Below, in pieces: positions 33,740 through 45,230 of a DNA stretch of 64,000 nt. The stretch's first letter is position 1; each line of letters begins with the position of its first letter. The DNA is from Carettochelys insculpta (Eukaryota > Chordata > Testudines > Carettochelyidae), in the NCBI RefSeq assembly GCF_033958435.1, contig NC_134138.1, forward strand, positions 180,218,798 through 180,282,797, written 5' to 3'. Position numbers and translations under genes: made by a program. A model generated the notes under the pieces. It was not told where the DNA came from. It made no database searches and worked only from the letters and a program-made list of their open reading frames with translations.

Positions 33740-34150
33740 TGTTTGATTACATTTTCAGGGAGCAGTGCTGCCCACTTCTTGTTTACAATGCCACCTGAAA
33801 GTGAAAATACGTGTTTGCATTGTAGCCAGTATCAAAAATATTTATGTGCCAAATATACTAAAGATTCATATGTCTCTTCACACTTCAACCACCAATCCAG
33901 AGGACATGCATCCATTCTGCTAACAGGTTCTGCTCGGTAACAGTCCAAAGCAGTGCGAACCAGTGCAAGTTTATTTTCATCACCTGAGTCAGATGCCACC
34001 AGCAGAAAGTTCATTTTCTCTTTTGGTGATTCAGATTCTGTAGTTTCCTCGTCAGAATGTTGCTCTTTATAACTTCTGAAAGCATGCTCCACACCTTGTT
34101 CCTCAGATTTTGGAAGGCACTCCAGAGTCTTAAACCCTTAGTCAAGAGCT
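33740..34150 (-). pseudogene. hAT transposase C-terminal (dimerisation) region, broken
   Basis: The frame 34092-33832 includes EHAFRSYKEQHSDEETTE, VASDSGDENK, RTALDCYRAEP and PLDWWLKCEETYESLVYLAH then KYF. This is the hAT C-terminal dimerisation pattern (PLxWWK..YP.LA.LARKYL). After a frameshift the sequence continues with GGIVNKKWAALLPENVIKH, matching the conserved G.IV..KR..L.PENV block. The acidic run before it resembles ZBED-type proteins. Shifts and stops show it is a decayed transposase, not a domesticated gene. Confidence 0.8.
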
Positions 34151-34592
34151 GTGGCTATCTTCAGAAATTTCACATTGGTACCTTCTATGTGTTTTGTCAT
34201 ATCTGCAGTGAAAGTGATCTTAAAATGAAAAACCTGTGCTGGGTCATCATCTGACACTGCTATAACTTGAAATATATGGCAAAATGCAGATGAAACACAG
34301 ATCAGGAGACATACAGTTCTCTCCACCCCCCCCCAAAGAGTTGAGTCATAGCTTTAATTAATGCATTATTCTTTCGAACAAGCTTCATCGGGATGGACGC
34401 ATGCACACTGGAACAGTGGCTGAAGCATAAAGGGCATATGAATGTTTAACATGCCTGACATGTAAATATTTTGCAATGCCTGTGTGATGGAGCAAATCAG
34501 TCCTGCAATGGTGTGGCAGGGATTAAGGCAAAAATCTTAGTTGTGTGGAAGTCCAACCCTCTCCTGACACTGCTGGGTATGGTCCACTTGAT

Positions 34593-34605
34593 ACCGTATA
34601 AAAGG
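34593..34605 (+). promoter_or_regulatory. TATA box of the LTR-like insertion
   Basis: GTATAAAAGGG fits the TATA consensus closely and sits about 120 bases from the left edge, where a short U3 would place it. Confidence 0.5.
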
Positions 34606-34990
34606 GAGTAGTAGCCCAGCTCAGCCTGGGTGGACTGCTAAGGAGGAAGGAAGCACGTGTCTTGTCAGCCCCTGCTGTGGATCGAGCTGGAACCTGGACC
34701 CTGGGACCAGAAACTCGGACCCCATACAAGCACCAAGGTGTCTGTGCAGGTCCTATGGACAGTGCACCTGACAGCTGAGGAACTCCCAGAGTCTGAAGAC
34801 TCCCCATCATCAAGAAGTAGAGTAGGAAGTGACCCAGGGAGGGTGAACGAGTGGTATCCCCCACCTGAGTCAGTCAATATGTTTTGGTGGGATTCCTTAC
34901 TGATCCAGTGGTTGACCACTCTGCCACTCTAGAGCCCTGGTTCAGGGCCCAGTGGAAGAGGGCAACCTATTCCTGTCCCAGAATAGTGGT

Positions 34991-35238
34991 CCATGGGCCA
35001 CACTGCTCCATGACTAGGGGCTGCTAGACATTGTCTCTGGCCATTGGGCCACTGTGCTGTGATGAAGGGCCACTATCTGTTGACTCTGGCCTTTGGGCCA
35101 TATTACCCTGCAGTAAAAGGCCACTGTGCATTCACTCTGGCGATTGGCACATACTACCTTCTGACTAAAGGCTGTTAGATATTTACTCTGGCCATTGGCC
35201 CACACTGCTGCATGTGTATAAACTCTGGGCATCAGACT
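34991..35238. repeat. 50-bp minisatellite inside the LTR-like insertion
   Basis: Units begin at about 34991, 35041, 35090, 35141 and 35192, each starting with a CCATTGGGCCAC-like block and ending in CACTCTGG-type sequence. Spacing is 49-51 bp, with about 4.7 diverged units. Confidence 0.85.
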
Positions 35239-36157
35239 GCACTTCCATGCAATCTGAGGAATCCCTACTGATTCTGTTCACTAGGCCAAGCTTCTCTGGA
35301 GCTCAGGAGGATCCCTACTGGCTCTGGCTACTAAACCATATGACTGCATTGTGGGATGCAGATGGAGGGACATAACCATGGAGTTATTACTTCAGTATCC
35401 CACCTCCAGAGTGAGGGGGGATCCAGCTCGATGATAGCGTGCTACAAAAGATCCATGAGAACTCGTGTTCTCACTTTCAGGTGACACTATAAATAAGAAG
35501 CATACAGCATTATCTTCTGCAAATGTAAAGAAATCTGTTTCTCTTATGCATGGCTGAACAATAAGACTGAGTGGACTTGTCAGCTCTAAAATTTTACATT
35601 GTTTTGTTTCTGAATGCAGTTATGTAACCATCTACATTTGTAAGTTGCACTTTCACAATAAAGAGATCACACAACAATATTAACCTGAGGAAAATTGAAA
35701 AATACTATTGTATCTATTTTGCAGTTCAAATATTTATAATAAAAATATAATATAAAGTGAGCACTGTGCACTTTGCGTTCTGCATTGGAACTGAAAATGT
35801 AGAAAAAACATCCAAAATATTTAGTAAATTTCAGTTGGTAATTTATTGTTTAGCAGTGTGATTAAGCACAATTAATTTTTTGAGTTAATCATATGAGTTA
35901 ACTAATTAACCAACTGCCCTAATAGGTATGTGTTGTTTGCAGATGGATTCCAGTAATTTCTGGATGGATGCTGCCTTCTTAATCTGTGCTTTATTTTCTC
36001 ATAATAAGCAAAGCTGATCATCAGTACCACTGAATTGTGTCTTTGTCGTCTCAGTGATGGCAAGGCAACTTGAAAGCACTCTTTCAGTTTATGGTAATTT
36101 GTAACATTAAAAATTTTAATCAACTATCATGTTCTGAGCATTAGCTGATAACATGGT

Positions 36158-36175
36158 CATCATCATCATCATCAT
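36158..36175. repeat. (ATC)n tail of LINE 'A' copy 2
   Basis: Six ATC units at the element's 3' boundary, the place where several LINE clades carry a short tandem tail. Confidence 0.85.
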
Positions 36176-36219
36176 GATCAATAACCGTGGGCTCAGTGCC
36201 CATTGGTGTCTGATGCCTC

Positions 36220-36860
36220 TCACTTTCCTTTCCATCGTTCTCTGTGCAGTGCAGAGTGGCTTAGTTTCTGCAGACTAGCTCCGCACCAATCTACTATATC
36301 ATCTATCCGTTCTCTGTGGGTTCTGCCTCTGCTATTCAAACTGTCCATTATGCCAAATACCAGGGTCTTGATTTTTATTTCGCTGTTCATTCTGCAAATA
36401 TGACCACATAGTTGTAGCTTCCATTTTATAGCCTTCTGCAGCAGGTTCTCTTTTGGCTTTCTATTTAATTCCTCATTGATGACCTTCTGCATCCATCCTA
36501 TTCTCAGAATCTTTCCACAACAACTCCTTTCGAATGCCAACTTTCTTCTTTTCGAATCTTTTGATATCAACCGTGTCTCACATCCGTACAATGCACACGT
36601 TTTCAAGATGCTCAGCTTTGTTCCTAAGCTAATCACTTTGCTTTTCCAGATCTTATCCATCGCCTTCAAACTCGCTCTTGCTTTCGCTATTCTAGTTGCT
36701 ATCTCCTTTTTACAGTCTAGATCATACGTTATGTTACTCCCCAGATACGTGAGCTTCTCTTCATTTTCTAGTTAAATACCATCTACACTGATCTCCCTTC
36801 CTATTTTCTTCTCTTCAAATACCATTGTTTTAGTTTTATTGATGTTCATAATCAGTCTGT
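36220..36860 (-). pseudogene. LINE 'A' C-terminal region after the reverse transcriptase
   Basis: Frame 36669-36220 reads KAMDKIWKSKVISLGTKLSI, ILKTCALYGCETRLISKDS, CGKILRIGWMQKVINEELN, LCGHICRMNS and GRTHRERIDDIVDWC, the conserved C-terminal module (CETW, RILRI.W, GH..RM, GR...W.DD..DWC). It is open for 149 codons; the part upstream, overlapping the RT, is broken. No zinc finger is seen, unlike families B and C. Confidence 0.8.
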
Positions 36861-37374
36861 GCCTGGCAGTGCCAAACTTTCCAAGGAGCAGATGTAGGCT
36901 CAGACCACCGTCTAGTGATTGCAAACATCAACATAAAACTCCAAAGAAAGTGATAACATGGTACGGTACCATTATACCAGTAATTTTGTTGTGACTGCAT
37001 ATTTGATGTGTTTGTGTTCAAGTATAATTTTTTAAAAAGTTGATTTTTAAACAATTTCTGGAATGTGTAATTATCCAGTTGTTCTAGGCTTGTCATATTT
37101 GGTACCATTGTATTTAAGGGAGAAAGGCTTTTGAATTATACTCAACTTAACTATGGTCTGATGACACCATATTGTCAATATTACCATCAAGCAGAGGACC
37201 ATCAAGAGCCCCCACATCATTGAAATTCATACTAGAGAATGTTATAACTCAAATGATACCCCCACTTACCTTTAGATCATTAATCTTGTGCATGGAATTG
37301 CACATGCTCCCAGATTGTACCCTGGGCTCAACCTACCACAGAAATACTAACTGGAGCAGATTACTTCACGGTAT

Positions 37375-39560
37375 AATATCAGCAGTCTGTTGGTGATGAA
37401 GATGACGATATTGTTGTGGTTCTCATATATGGCTACACATTTGATTCAGCAGCCCAAATCCTGATGCACAGAGTTGGAGCCTGTTCTGAGCCATTTGCTC
37501 AAGTTCTTTGGTATTGATGAGTCCACATGAGACTTACCCAGAAGCACTTACCCAGATGACCCCTTTTGTCCCAACTCAGCTCTCCATACAAGATCTGTTT
37601 TGGGAGGAAGTGGCCTTTCATTTGGATGACATATCTGATTCACCTAAGGTGTGCTTTCAGTAGCATGTCTTCAATGCTGACTTTATTTGCTCTCTTAAGA
37701 ACCTTAATAGTGGTCACTTTGTCCTGCTAGTGAATGAGCATTATTGAGCAGCAGTGAAATTGTTCAAGCTGCTAAATATGATGTCTACTCGAAGTTCATT
37801 TCTCGGCTCCATACTGGAGAGATGTGAGAATTATTACACGGTGGATCTTCAGTTTGGTGGAGAAACAAATATTGTGTTGGTTAAGAACTTTTGTTTGGAG
37901 ACAGCCAAGAGCCTGGCTTGCTTTAAAAATTCAGGAGGAGATTATCTTATCATTGGAGCCACCACTTGAGATGATACTGCCTCAATACTTGAACTGATCC
38001 ACAGTTCTGATTCACTGTGGAACTGATGCACTTGAACTGGATCAACTATGTGCCTTGGATGAAGGTGGCTGGCACTGGGCGTTGGAATGATGTTCTGTTG
38101 GAGTAAGACCTCTGTCTTTCCAAGACAGATGGTGAAGCCAAGGAGCTGAGATATTTCAAAAAAATCTATCAAAATGACCTGAAGGTCATTTTGTCTATGA
38201 GCCGTCAAGGGGCAGTCGTCTGCAAAAAAGGTGCCTTGAGGAGAAGTTTCTCCAATGTTTTGGTCTTAGTACAGAGTCCTCAAAGATCAAAGAAGGAGCC
38301 ATCGAGTCGGTAGCGGATGTATATCCCCTGATCCAAGTCCCTTGTTGCATGTCTGAGAACACAAGCAAAGAACAAGTTGAACCACACTGGAGCCGGTATG
38401 CAGCCTTGCTTTGCTCCATTCAAGATTTCAAATGCAATGAAAAAATCACCACTGGCAAGTAGTTGCACCGTCATCTGATCATGGAACAGGTGGATGATTT
38501 GTATAAAGCTCCTTGATCAACCCAGTTGAGGTACAGTAGACCGTAGACACTCTTAGTTGACTGTATCAAAAGCTTTGTTCAGATTGATGAAAATTGCATA
38601 CAGGTCCATGTGCTGCTCTAAACATTTTTCTTAGACAGCCTAACAAAAAAGATCATATCCATAATGTTACAAGCTGGTCTAAAACATGTTGCATTTCTGG
38701 TAGAGTCTTCTCAGGGATGTTTACAGTGAATCTGTTCAGTAGAACGTGAGTTAGTATGTTGCCTGTTGTGCAAAGGAGAGCAATGTCTCTAGTTCCCACC
38801 TTTGCTATTTTTGTTTTTCAATGGTGATAAAACAATAGCAATTGTGAAGTGTCGTGGCATTTCTTCTTCCTCCCAGATGCTACTCAAGATGTCACAAACT
38901 ACCTGAAGAGCCTTTTGAGTCTGCTTCTACTGTTCTGCTGGGATACCATCCTTTCCAGATGTTTTCCAATGTTCAATTGTTTGATGGCTTCATCAGCTGG
39001 TGGCGGAAGATCAAGATCCTCTTTAATGGGTTTTCAAGTAAATGGTCAAGGACAGGCCTATCAACTGTGAATGGACTATTACTGCTGAAATGTTCAGCCC
39101 ATCTCTGTATGATAATTTGCTATTTATCGTTTGTGAGCGTTGTGCTGTCTGTTGATTTCAAGGGGCCTATTCCAGAGTTAGATGGTTCATAGAGTGCTTT
39201 GAGGGAGTCAAAGAACATCTTTGCCTATTTTGCATCTGTTTAAGGCTGGACATCTGCAGCTTTCCTCTCCCACCACTCATCCTGCATTCTCCTTAGTTCA
39301 GACTGGGCCTTGGTCTGTAGGTATGTCAACCTAACTTTTTTTGAGATGGAAATGAGTTCCTTGTGCCCTTCAACAAAAGCTTTATGCTTGTAACTTAGGA
39401 ATTTGGAGAGGTCCCCATTATTCATGTTGAACCAAACCTGGTGCACCCTTTTCTTTGGCCTCAGCAGTGATTCAACTGGTGGGGTTTGGGGCCTGGCCAT
39501 TCAAAGTCTGCTGCCACTGTTACTGCAGCAGTGGCCGTAGCCACAGGCCCTCTAAATTGC
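37375..39560 (-). mobile_element. Non-LTR retrotransposon family 'C' (5'-truncated)
   Basis: Antisense LINE with the order linker, RT, C-terminal module and a degenerate finger. Distinct from B in sequence but the same architecture. Its 3' end abuts a short ATGAAGATGACGATAT tract near 37390. The 5' end near 39560 lacks an endonuclease. Confidence 0.8.
37400..39500 (-). pseudogene. LINE 'C' reverse transcriptase, broken
   Basis: Frames from 39500 downward read QVWFNMNNGDLSKFL, LRRMQDEWWERKAADVQ (the linker), then after decay FEILNGAKQGCIPAPVWFNL, FFACVLRHATRDLDQGIYIR and YRLDGSFFDL, then LGFTICLGKTEVLLQQN. These correspond to the RT palm (NGVKQGCVLAPVLFNLFF), thumb and the GKTEVL block. The FADD-type motif lies in a frameshifted part. 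Near 37410-37470 a decayed C-terminal finger can be guessed (C, W and H spacing). Many stops. Confidence 0.8.
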
Positions 39561-42416
39561 CAGTGGACTGCTGCACTGTTGTATAAAGCCTCTGCTCAGT
39601 CCAATACAATGCAGATGTAAGTTCTGTAACTTTCAGTCATTGCTGGTTTCAAGTCCTGTAACTTTGTGTAAACTTTGTAACAGTAGCTTTGTTTCGTAGA
39701 TGTAGCTTTGTTCTCTATGGTTTGTTTTGTTTCGTGAGAGTTATTTTGTGGTAGCTGCTGGTTCTGTATGAAGTATTATAAGTTAGTAAGAAATTGTTTC
39801 TAGATACTGTATGTCTTTTAAGAAATCCTGGCTGTTCCTTTGTAAAAGAAATTGTTTCTTTCTGAAGCGAGCTTTTGTGTGAGTGAGGAAAGTGTGTGTG
39901 TGTGTGTGTATGCACACAAGCATGCACAATGGAATCAGTCCCCAGAGACAACCTCTCTGGACAACCATCTGCCACCAGCATCTGGACGGCCAGAGAATAA
40001 TACCTGGGCCCTGTAAGAGAGATAAGCGCCATCAAGAGAAGATCAAAGTCCCATCTGCTGTTAGCTGGTGACTCATGGCCATACAGCGTCCTGGGGCAGT
40101 GGAAGAACACAATTGCTATTGGACTAAAACATAAAAGATGAGAGCAGAGCTCTCTCTTTTTCCCTGCTTTCTGCTTGTCCTCAGCTCCTTGCAGGAGTGA
40201 GTCTCGGCTTGGGGACAGGAGGGCAGGAGGCGGCTCAGGCCCTGGCCCTGGATCCCCTTCCCCTCTCCCTAGGATGGATGGTACTGACTACTCCTGAATA
40301 CTAAAGCTGACAAAGAGAGCAGGCTGTCAAGGGGCTCATACAATCAGCCCACTCTCCTGGATTCGTGAGTGCAGCCAGGCACAATGGACCCACTGTGCCT
40401 TGGCTCCTTCTGCTGTTCCTGTGCAACTCTTGACCTGCGTGAGGTCTCCTGTGTGAAAGTATGAGTGCAGGAGAGCATGAGTGTGTGGGAGGGTGTACTT
40501 GAAAGCTAGTTCCCTCTTTTCCCTTTAATTCAGTAGTGGCATTTAAGAAAATACGTGTGAATGTAATCCTGGGGTGGTCTCTTTCGTGTAAAATAAGGTA
40601 ACATGCCCGACTTGCTCCACGCAGCTCTGAGGGCTGGAGAGTGGTGCACCAAGCTCCAGGCAGCATGGAAATCAGGCTGCCCAGGAACCCCACCCCTCCT
40701 GGGAGAATGGAGCCAGCCTTTGCCCACTTTTGCTTCTGGAGTCACATAATGTTGGGGTATATCAGGCTGCTTGCATGCAAGAGGGGCTACACCTGGGGAA
40801 ACCACTTTGGGGAGCAAGCCAAACCTAGAGACAGGAGGCGATAGTGCCTCAATGAGCTATGGAAGCTGCCTTTCCCTAACATGATCCAGAGGCTGGGCAG
40901 AGAAAATCCAAGTGTGATTCTGTGGCCATGGAGGCAGTTCAGCAGTGTGCTCTGACACACGGAGAACATGACCAGGAACAGGAGGTGTCCTGCTCACCTA
41001 CTGCAGCTAAGGAAGTCCCCAGACATAGCAATTCTTCGTGCCACTGGAATCTGGATTCCGCAACCTGAGAGAGTGGGACTGCAACTGCACAATGGGTTTC
41101 TCACTTTAAAAGTTCCTTTGTAGGTTTTCTAGCAACTGTCATCCCATTAACATCTTATCACATCTCAACATCATTATTTTGTTAGTCCAAGTACTGTGGC
41201 AATGGGGACATGGCAAAGGGACAGGTGAAGATGACCAGTCATATCCAGTTGGCTTCCCTGCAAACAGCTACTTAAAGCCACAGGTAAGAGCTGGATGTAG
41301 GAGGGGACAAAACTGAAGGAACTACTCCCAAAGGAGCACAGCGTGTTCCTCCAAAAGAAATACTAGCCCCTCCCTGATCACCCACACACCCTCTCCCTCT
41401 ATAAAGATCAATCTTAATTATTCACTCTATAATAATCTTCCTTAAATAGGCCAAGTACTTGCAGAAATATTCCAAGCCCGTTTTCTGATTAAAATCCCAC
41501 CCATCCGAGCAACTCATTTATTTCTAAAATCCTGAGCAAATGGTTGTGTCTTGCAGCACGCCCTTGCAGATGATACATTCAGACTATATCTGATTAAATA
41601 TGGTGGTGAATTCCAAAGTTGAAGTGCCCCTCACTAAGACCCGAGTTCAGGATATTTGCCCTGTTCAAGACAGCACTTAAAGAAAAGTATGTGCTTAAGT
41701 GCCTTCCTAAATCTGGGTTAGAAGGAGTGGGAGGCAGAGTTCCCCCACCAAAATACTTGGTCTTTTAAGTTCCGTGAAAAAGGAGATTGACCTGTAAAAA
41801 CCAAAAATAATTACTTATCTGCCCCCCACTTTATTATCTTTTTTTTAACAGTGGGGACAGAGAGGGATGTACTAGGGACTTTGTGGCTTAAGATAGAGGA
41901 TGATCCCATTATTGTGATGAGGCTAACGGAACGTCAGAAAGAAGATTGATATGGAGCAGCGCTGTAGCTAAGTATTTTTAGACTGCCTGAGCGATGAAGT
42001 GATGACAAGGTCGATAAAGGATGATACCTTTGACAAGTCCCTCATCTTATTCCGCAGTGCAGAAATGGCTAAATAGAAAGATTTTGGTCTTGAGGTATGT
42101 CTGAGATGATACAATTCATGGGATTAGCGCAGTTTTCAAGCATTTGATTTGGAAATAGACTGTAGTGTTTTTATTTGGAATGTGTAGTATTTTGGGAGTT
42201 TAAAATTCATTTATAGTCTTCAGATTGCTGGACATGCACGTATGGGGCCATGTTTCAAGACTGGTCCTTTTTTTTTTCAGCATTTACATGAAGTGCCTCA
42301 GGAAGATCACAAAATGCTATAAAGTCATGTGGCACCTGCGTGCTATTTAAACCGCATTTATTTTTGTCTCCACCAAAACAGCTTCTGCCATCCTTGGCAT
42401 CTTCCAGTGTTTAGAA
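39561..42416. other. Intron sequence; possible LTR around 39.6-40.6 kb
   Basis: Around 40125-40165 AACATAAAAGATGAGAGCAG then CTCTCTCTTTTTCCCTGC looks like a TATA-plus-R region of an LTR, but no boundaries or target duplication were found. The rest (40.6-42.4 kb) holds no recognised repeat. Frames such as 39715-40110 and 40301-40817 are unsupported. Confidence 0.35.
39892..39909. repeat. (GT)n microsatellite
   Basis: Nine GT units, preceded by TTGTGTGAGTGAGG. Confidence 0.9.
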
Positions 42417-42560
42417 ATCAGACAGTTTTGCTCAAGCTCAACCCAGGAAAGACAAAAGACCTGCTGGTAAGAAGTAAACTCTTTACCACCAAAATGGTGC
42501 GAAAAGTCTGGGCCGTGCTGGGCTCTTGAGTACTCATGGATATCTAGTTGCCACTGGAGC
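42417..42560 (+). mobile_element. L2-like LINE fragment
   Basis: The frame reads LLKLNPGKTKDLLVRSKLF, close to the LKLNPxKTEVLLVG block of L2-type reverse transcriptases, with a following WAVLGS that fits the SLGV region. Short and degenerate. Confidence 0.5.
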
Positions 42561-43361
42561 AAAGATTATTTAACTTTAGTGTGGTTGCTCCACTGTTGGG
42601 CCTTAAGAAGGCAAGTGAGGCTCTTTGTAAGTAAAGCAAAATAAGTGCTCAATAATGCAAGCATCACCATTACTTACAAGAGGGTTGCTGCTTTTTTTCT
42701 ATATAGTAGGTTTCAGCAGGTAAACTACACGGTTGCGGGGATAGGTCAATTTGGTTTTGTGCACAAGTGGCAGGGGGAGAGACTATCTCAAAAATATAAT
42801 TCAGAAAAGGAGAAGGGCTAAATAACAATTTAGTGATGTTTTCTCTTAAAAGATCAACTTTGAGTTTTATTTGACAACTGCCTTGTTAATCAACTGTTTT
42901 AAAAATGGGTGTCTATTTTAGATCAAATAAACATTATGCATCAGATGGATGATGCTTTGAGCCTTTTTTACGTGGAGGGAATTTGTTGAGTGAGGAGTGC
43001 ATGATGGATTTCTGTAGATATTGGCTCTCTGTGGGAATTCATATAATAAGAATCTTTTTTGAGGAATTAACAGCTGTGCTAGCAAGCACATTACTGAACT
43101 TACACAAGCTCTAAATGCAAGTGCTCTGACTGGCACTGTAGGGCCAACATTGATCCATAATTCTAAGTTTCACCATAAAGGAGTGTAAGTACCTGCATGT
43201 GCTGTAGTTCCGTATCTCATCTTGTAAAAAGGTTATTGCTGTCTGATTTCCTTTCAGAATTAAAGAGTTTAAAATTGGGTAGCCATTTCTGAGAGCTGGA
43301 CCCAGGCCTCTTTTTAGTTCCTCCATCCCCTATTTCTTGATGGTGAGACTTGCTGGGCTAC
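42561..43361. other. Intron sequence, nothing recognised
   Basis: AT-rich; overlapping short antisense frames only. Confidence 0.35.
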
Positions 43362-43375
43362 TTAATCTCCTGCTG

Positions 43376-43706
43376 AGAACAACAAGAAGTCCCATGGCAC
43401 CTTATAGACTGGCACATATTTTGGAGCATAAGCATAAGATCAGACTTGTGTTCTCCTCTTTTGATACATACGACTGATAATGGGCCATTTCCACCTTGCT
43501 GAATAGACCTTGCCAGCTCTGGCCCTCCCTTTCACTGGGGCCCCACTCTTAAAATACCCCTCTGGAAACCCTGCCCCCACTCATGCATCTGATGAAGCGG
43601 GTCTTTGCCCATGAAAACTAATGCTCCAAAATATTGGTTAGTCTATAAGGTGCCACAGGACTTGTGGTTCTCAAAAATACAGACTAACATGGCTATCTCT
43701 CTGATA
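43376..43706. mobile_element. Penelope-like fold-back with 14-bp target duplication
   Basis: Left arm ACAAGAAGTCCCATGGCACC and right arm GGTGCCACAGGACTTGTGG are inverted. The right arm also carries GATGAAGCGGGTCTTTGCCC and CTCCAAAATATTGGTTAG. A non-palindromic CT-rich middle separates the arms. TTAATCTCCTGCTG flanks both sides (43362-43375 and 43707-43720), a perfect duplication. Confidence 0.88.
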
Positions 43707-43720
43707 TTAATCTCCTGCTG

Positions 43721-45219
43721 TGTCTTAAGCAAATCAGAATCATTTCGGCAAAAGTGAAGGCAGAATTTGTGGAAGTGATACAGTTTGCATTGTCTTGTGC
43801 TCTGTAAAAACTGTTTTAAAAAGAAAATGTTCCTTTTTTTTCAAAACTCTTGTCATCTTTTACTATCCCAGTATTGATTTTTGCATGCTAATTCAAATCT
43901 TGTTTATTAAGCAGTCATGTAGATGAATCTCATCTCTCACACATTCCCCACGAATACCTCTGTATTTCATTAAATCTCATTGTAAGAGGAAATGTATCCT
44001 GGCAGGGTAATATTCTAACAGCACATTGCAAATGTGCAGAAGGGCCCCAAGGTCAGAAACTCTTTTTGAAAGGTTAATTAAGTCTGAAAGAAAGGTATTA
44101 TGTTGTAATTAAATAGTAATGAATGAGGGTCTGTGAAGTATTTGGTGTATGATGCAGTACCACAAGGCAAAGCTGAAATCATCTGCAAATTTATTATTTT
44201 ATTACATATTCTATTATAAAATACCCCTGGGGTGTCAGTGCAATTTTTATTTCTGAACTTGGATATGACAGAAGGGGGATTAAGTGGTCAGTTGTGCCAT
44301 GCATACATGTAATCATAATACATCTCAAGAGCGGTTCTAAGAACTTTAATAACATTCCTGATATACTTAAGAGAACTTTCATCAAAAGTGCAGTGCCTTT
44401 TCAGCTATGTAGAACTTCATTTCTAATCAGAGTGGAATGTGTTTTTTTACTGTGTTCTTGTTGGAAAGGCTGTCACAGATTTTCACACTTTTAAATTTCA
44501 CGCCAGTGCTATGGAAACATGGTCATGACCCTGTTGAAGAGTCCCATCAGAATTTCTCTTATACGCCTTGTGCTTTCAATAGAATTTGAACATTTTAAAG
44601 TTCATCAGGGGAAACGGCATGGTGCTGGAGACTAGTTGTCAATCCAGAGATGAATTTTTTTCCAACCATAGTATAAATTAGCTGATTCAGACTTCTGTTT
44701 GCAGACTTGTGCTCGGATATCACATTTTGTAATTTCAGAGATCAGGGAAGAATTAGTGAATCTTCTGTATCATATGGCCTACAATGTCTGGACAGAAACA
44801 TAAGCTACCAGCAGTTGGCGGTTTTAACATCTAATTAATCAGTGCTCAGTAGTCAGAAATGCAATTATTTCATATAGTAAAATAAGCTGCATTTATAAAT
44901 AATAGCTATATTATTTAAAAATTGGAAATTGTAGCAGTCCTACTTTTACTGAAGGCTAGATTAAGGCAGACATTATGGGCGTGCACGCAGGGGCCTGGCT
45001 TCTGGAATAACAGAATGCTCGGATGCCAGTTTTCACCTTAAATGTTTTTAGCCCTCAGTTATGACCTGAGTGTGTTGTTTGCTTAAATTTGCAGACAGCT
45101 TGAATCAGTAGCTGTGAAGTTGTTAGTTGCCCCATTTCTTCACAGTACAATGTTAAATATGAAACCTGCAGCTCTGAGGTACTCCTTTTGACTTCGAGGT
45201 ATGAATTCTAGAAAGGACT
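43721..45219. other. AT-rich intron sequence, nothing recognised
   Basis: No repeat ends and only frames under 70 codons. Confidence 0.4.
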
Positions 45220-45230
45220 CAGTGTAGGTA

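Larger units (their letters stand above)
33146..34328 (-). mobile_element. hAT transposon fragment, antisense copy
   Basis: The minus strand carries the C-terminal transposase region and 3' non-coding end of a hAT element, including AATAAAGTGAGCACTGTG and TTTACATTGT-like blocks also present in the sense copy at 35.5-35.9 kb. It is interrupted by a Penelope-like fold-back (33439-33727) and lacks its terminal inverted repeat at the left, where LINE B begins. Confidence 0.78.
34478..35437 (+). mobile_element. LTR-like insertion with TATA box (Gypsy-type LTR?)
   Basis: Inserted in the hAT sequence between GCAATGCC and GCTACAAAAG. It starts TGTGATGGAGC, has a strong TATA box (CCGTATAAAAGGG, about 34593-34605) followed by CCCAGCTCAGCCTGGGTGG, and holds a 50-bp tandem repeat. 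Flanks GCCTG and GCGTG could be a 4-of-5 target duplication. I recall similar Gypsy LTRs in turtles, but no internal gene is present, so the class is inference. Confidence 0.55.
34330..35928 (+). mobile_element. hAT transposon fragment, sense copy interrupted by an LTR
   Basis: Sense hAT sequence at 34370-34477 (GGGATGGACGCATGCACACT, matching the block before the dimerisation motif) resumes at about 35437 (GTTCTCACTTTCAGGTGACA) and runs to a terminal region ending GTTAACTAATTAACC...GCCCTA near 35928. The intervening 0.96 kb is a later insertion. It lies head to head with the antisense copy, with the junction close to a C-run at 34327-34336. Confidence 0.78.
36149..36955 (-). mobile_element. 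LINE 'A' copy 2 with inverted 5' end
   Basis: From an (ATC)n tail at 36158-36175 up to about 36860 this is the antisense 3' part of family A. From 36862 to about 36955 the orientation flips: the plus strand reads FQGADVGSDHRLVIANINIK, the end of the endonuclease. The shared piece (36638-36860) aligns to 1803-2033 of copy 1. Confidence 0.85.

Noticed and set aside
33832..34092. Possible domesticated ZBED/hAT host gene
   Set aside because: Frameshifts on both sides, an inserted PLE hairpin and no upstream transposase half show a decayed transposon.
34991..35238. CRISPR-like array with about 50-bp period
   Set aside because: Whole units repeat with divergence and no constant repeat/unique spacer pattern; vertebrate DNA; a minisatellite.
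38854..39192. 112-codon sense frame
   Set aside because: It is the opposite-strand shadow of the LINE 'C' reverse transcriptase region.
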